This document shows positions 62,181 through 64,000 of a stretch of DNA of 64,000 nt, piece by piece. The translations under genes and the position numbers were made by a program. The DNA comes from DAOTWA01 sp034435955 (GTDB taxonomy: Bacteria > Chloroflexota > Anaerolineae > Anaerolineales > Anaerolineaceae), in NCBI GenBank assembly GCA_034435955.1, contig DAOTWA010000013.1, positions 18,200-82,199 of the forward strand. Direction: 5' to 3'. Position 1 is the first letter of the stretch; the number at the start of each line of letters is the position of its first letter. A model generated the notes under the pieces. The model saw only the letters and a list, made by a program, of their open reading frames with translations, was not told where the DNA came from and did no database searches.

Positions 62181-63887
62181 TCAGATCAATTCGCCGATGT
62201 AAATCTCGAATGGTTCCAGACGCAGGCTCTCGATACTCTCAATCTCGCTCGGCCGCGAGCGGCTGGAAAACAGCACACGGGCGCGCGACCCGACATCCGC
62301 AAAGCGGATGCGCCGAGAGCGCGGGGAGAAATTCATCGCCACCAGGCATTCCTGTCCATCCGGAATTTCCCGTAAGAAAGCCAGGTAATCTTTCGCCTCG
62401 GCGTGAACAAGCCGGTACTCGCCTGCCTGTAAGGCAGGGGTGGACTTGCGCACCCTCAGCAGACGCCGATAAAAGTTAAGCAGCGAGCCCGAATCTTTTT
62501 CTTCAGCGGCCACATTGACCCCTTTGGTGTAATTGGGGTTGACCGGCAGCCATGTGCGAACGCCTGCCGGGCTGAAACCCGCGTTTGGTTCCTCAGACCA
62601 TTGCATGGGCGTTCGGCACTTATCCCGGCTTTCTTGGGCGGCGTGCCGCAGCGCTTCTTCAGGCGTGACCCCTGGTAACGAAAGCTCCATCTTATAAGCC
62701 CACAATCCTAAATTATCGCGGAATTGGCTCAAGTCCTGAAGCAACAGATCGGTCATGCCGATCTCCTCGCCGTAGTAGAGAAACGGTGTGCCCTTCAGCG
62801 TGAGCACGACCGCCAGGGCGAGGCGCGCAATTTGATCATCATTTTGCCCATCGGCGAAGCGGCTGTACACCCGCGGACTGTCATGGTTGCCAAATGTGTT
62901 GCATGGCCAGGCGCCGGCAGGCATTTTCTCCAGCCGCTCCTTCTGATTTGCGCGCACCCATTCGGGCGTTAGGTGATGAGTCTTCATCAGCGGGAAGTTG
63001 AACACCATGTGCAGCTCGTCGGTGCCATGCCCATAATAGGAGAGATCATCCGTCTCACCCACCAGCACAGCGCCCGGGTAACGGTCCACCAAAGCGCGCA
63101 AATCGCGCAACAGATCGTGCATTTCGGGCTGTTCGACCTGATAACCAAACATGGCCTCCCATAATCGGATGATTTCACCGTTCTTCTCGGGAGCCGTGGT
63201 CGTCCTCGCCAGGCGGTAAAGTTCTTGCTGGGTGATCCCCGCCGTCTGGTCCGCCAGATCTTCACGCTCGAAAAGCGTGCCAATGGCATCCAGCCGAAAG
63301 CCATCCACCCCCATGTCCAGGTAGTAGCGCACCACATTGAACATGGCTTCTTTGACCTCCGGGTTGCGCCAGTTGAGGTCGGGCTGTTGCTTGAAAAAGA
63401 AATGATAATAATACTGGCCGGTGCGCTCATCGTATTCCCACGCCGAGCCGCCAAAGGTGGAATACCAGTTGTTGGGCGGCCCATCGCCGCGGCCATCGCG
63501 CCAAATGTACCAGTCTCGTTTGGGGTTGTCGCGGCTGGAGCGCGATTCGATGAACCAGGGATGCTGATCCGAGGTATGGTTGAGTACCAGGTCGATGATC
63601 AGGCGCATCTCACGCTGATGAAGGCCATCCAGCAGACGCTTAAAATCATCCTGCGTGCCGTATTCAGGAGCCACGCCGTAATAATCGGCTACGTCATACC
63701 CGCAATCCCACAGGGGCGAGGGGTAATGCGGTGATAGCCAGATCGCATCCACACCCAGATCCTGTAGATAGTCTAATTTAGAGATGATGCCGGGCAGATC
63801 GCCGATCCCATCGCCGTTGGCATCAGCAAAGCTGCGCGGGTAAATCTGATAAAAAACGGCTTTCTGCCACCACAGGTGCTCAACCAT
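62181..63887 (-). CDS. GH13 alpha-glucosidase (oligo-1,6-glucosidase group)
   Basis: 568 residues. A GH13 enzyme with YQIYPRSFADANGDGIGDLPGI, DLVLNHTSDQHPWF, the nucleophile D200 in DGFRLDAIG, the acid/base E278 in VLVGETDD, and the stabiliser region FGNHDSPRVYSRF. The set matches alpha-glucosidase/oligo-1,6-glucosidase (AglA/MalL type), which releases glucose from short maltodextrins or isomaltose. No signal peptide, so cytoplasmic. Single gene at the right edge; a minus-strand TATAAT (63939-63934) may belong to its promoter. Confidence 0.93.
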   Translation of the reverse strand: MVEHLWWQKAVFYQIYPRSFADANGDGIGDLPGIISKLDYLQDLGVDAIWLSPHYPSPLWDCGYDVADYYGVAPEYGTQDDFKRLLDGLHQREMRLIIDLVLNHTSDQHPWFIESRSSRDNPKRDWYIWRDGRGDGPPNNWYSTFGGSAWEYDERTGQYYYHFFFKQQPDLNWRNPEVKEAMFNVVRYYLDMGVDGFRLDAIGTLFEREDLADQTAGITQQELYRLARTTTAPEKNGEIIRLWEAMFGYQVEQPEMHDLLRDLRALVDRYPGAVLVGETDDLSYYGHGTDELHMVFNFPLMKTHHLTPEWVRANQKERLEKMPAGAWPCNTFGNHDSPRVYSRFADGQNDDQIARLALAVVLTLKGTPFLYYGEEIGMTDLLLQDLSQFRDNLGLWAYKMELSLPGVTPEEALRHAAQESRDKCRTPMQWSEEPNAGFSPAGVRTWLPVNPNYTKGVNVAAEEKDSGSLLNFYRRLLRVRKSTPALQAGEYRLVHAEAKDYLAFLREIPDGQECLVAMNFSPRSRRIRFADVGSRARVLFSSRSRPSEIESIESLRLEPFEIYIGELI

Positions 63888-63933
63888 GCGATGAATACCC
63901 TCCAGTAATTTTCAGGTTGTGTGCCAGGGTGAG

Positions 63934-63939
63934 ATTATA
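63934..63939 (-). promoter_or_regulatory. Candidate -10 of the alpha-glucosidase gene
   Basis: A minus-strand TATAAT 47 bases upstream of the ATG at 63887. No good -35 box is visible. The remaining bases up to 64000 hold nothing I recognise. Confidence 0.3.
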
Positions 63940-64000
63940 CTCCGCTTACCCCGTTGCCTCTAATCGCCTTCTAATCAAACCATAGCGGTCTCCCATCAAT

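Noticed and set aside
1..64000. CRISPR arrays, insertion sequences, prophage
   Set aside because: No regularly spaced repeats, transposase, integrase or phage structural genes were seen on either strand.

Overview
The window looks like a chromosomal stretch from a member of the Chloroflexota, most likely class Anaerolineae. This is inferred from the gene content (a fused SEDS/penicillin-binding protein, 7TM/GAF sensors with a C-terminal helix-turn-helix, standalone CpaF, T-box control of ileS) and from the GC-rich coding style, not from a marker-gene search. It reads as core genome: dense, mostly short operons, with no transposase, integrase, prophage, CRISPR array, rRNA or tRNA that I can see.

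Layout. 1-3965: end of a PfkB-type sugar kinase, parA-parB chromosome partitioning, and an amidohydrolase. 3973-8651: a signalling operon of two soluble histidine kinases (the first with a tandem MshEN-type c-di-GMP-binding motif), an OmpR-type response regulator, a 100-residue beta-rich protein and a CpaF secretion ATPase. 8855-12213: a two-HTH regulator, a TPR protein, a broken receiver-like ORF, a double GNAT protein and a membrane-anchored DsbA-like protein. 12269-16209 (minus): DUF554, cobalamin adenosyltransferase, an unknown helical protein, an oligopeptide-type binding protein, secG. 16281-19792: PHP phosphoesterase, YbaK deacylase, then RtcB with archease on the opposite strand. 19839-24635: two FHA proteins, mtnP, and a RodA/FtsW-PBP fusion whose transpeptidase half has lost its catalytic motifs. 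The arrangement echoes the actinobacterial fhaA-fhaB-rodA-pbpA locus.

24700-32519: tyrS, a TIGR01777 epimerase, HNH nuclease, metallo-beta-lactamase-fold protein, an ABC-2/SpoIIM fusion permease with its ATPase, lgt and a CDP-alcohol phosphotransferase. 32651-40063: FtsK, an S1 protein, a 7TM-GAF-HTH sensor, GNAT, an anchored unknown protein and punA. 40455-43613: a large membrane GAF/HD-GYP c-di-GMP phosphodiesterase. 43674-49790 (minus): an isoleucine T-box, ileS, lspA, rluD-like and threonine aldolase. 49838-55141 (minus): rpmH-rnpA-yidD-(beta-propeller lipoprotein)-yidC-jag-pdp, the cluster that usually borders dnaA; dnaA is not here.

55409-59383: a tightly coupled six-gene operon of an APC permease, a small membrane protein, a membrane-anchored universal stress protein, a NIL-domain protein and two TrkA/RCK proteins. 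I read it as an ion or amino-acid transport system under nucleotide control. 59484-63887: MscS channel, tatA-tatB-ldh without tatC, and a GH13 alpha-glucosidase.

The strongest leads are the catalytically dead SEDS-PBP fusion beside FHA proteins, the APC-USP-NIL-RCK operon, the predicted c-di-GMP-sensing histidine kinase in the CpaF operon, and the membrane one-component regulator. None has been checked by database search.
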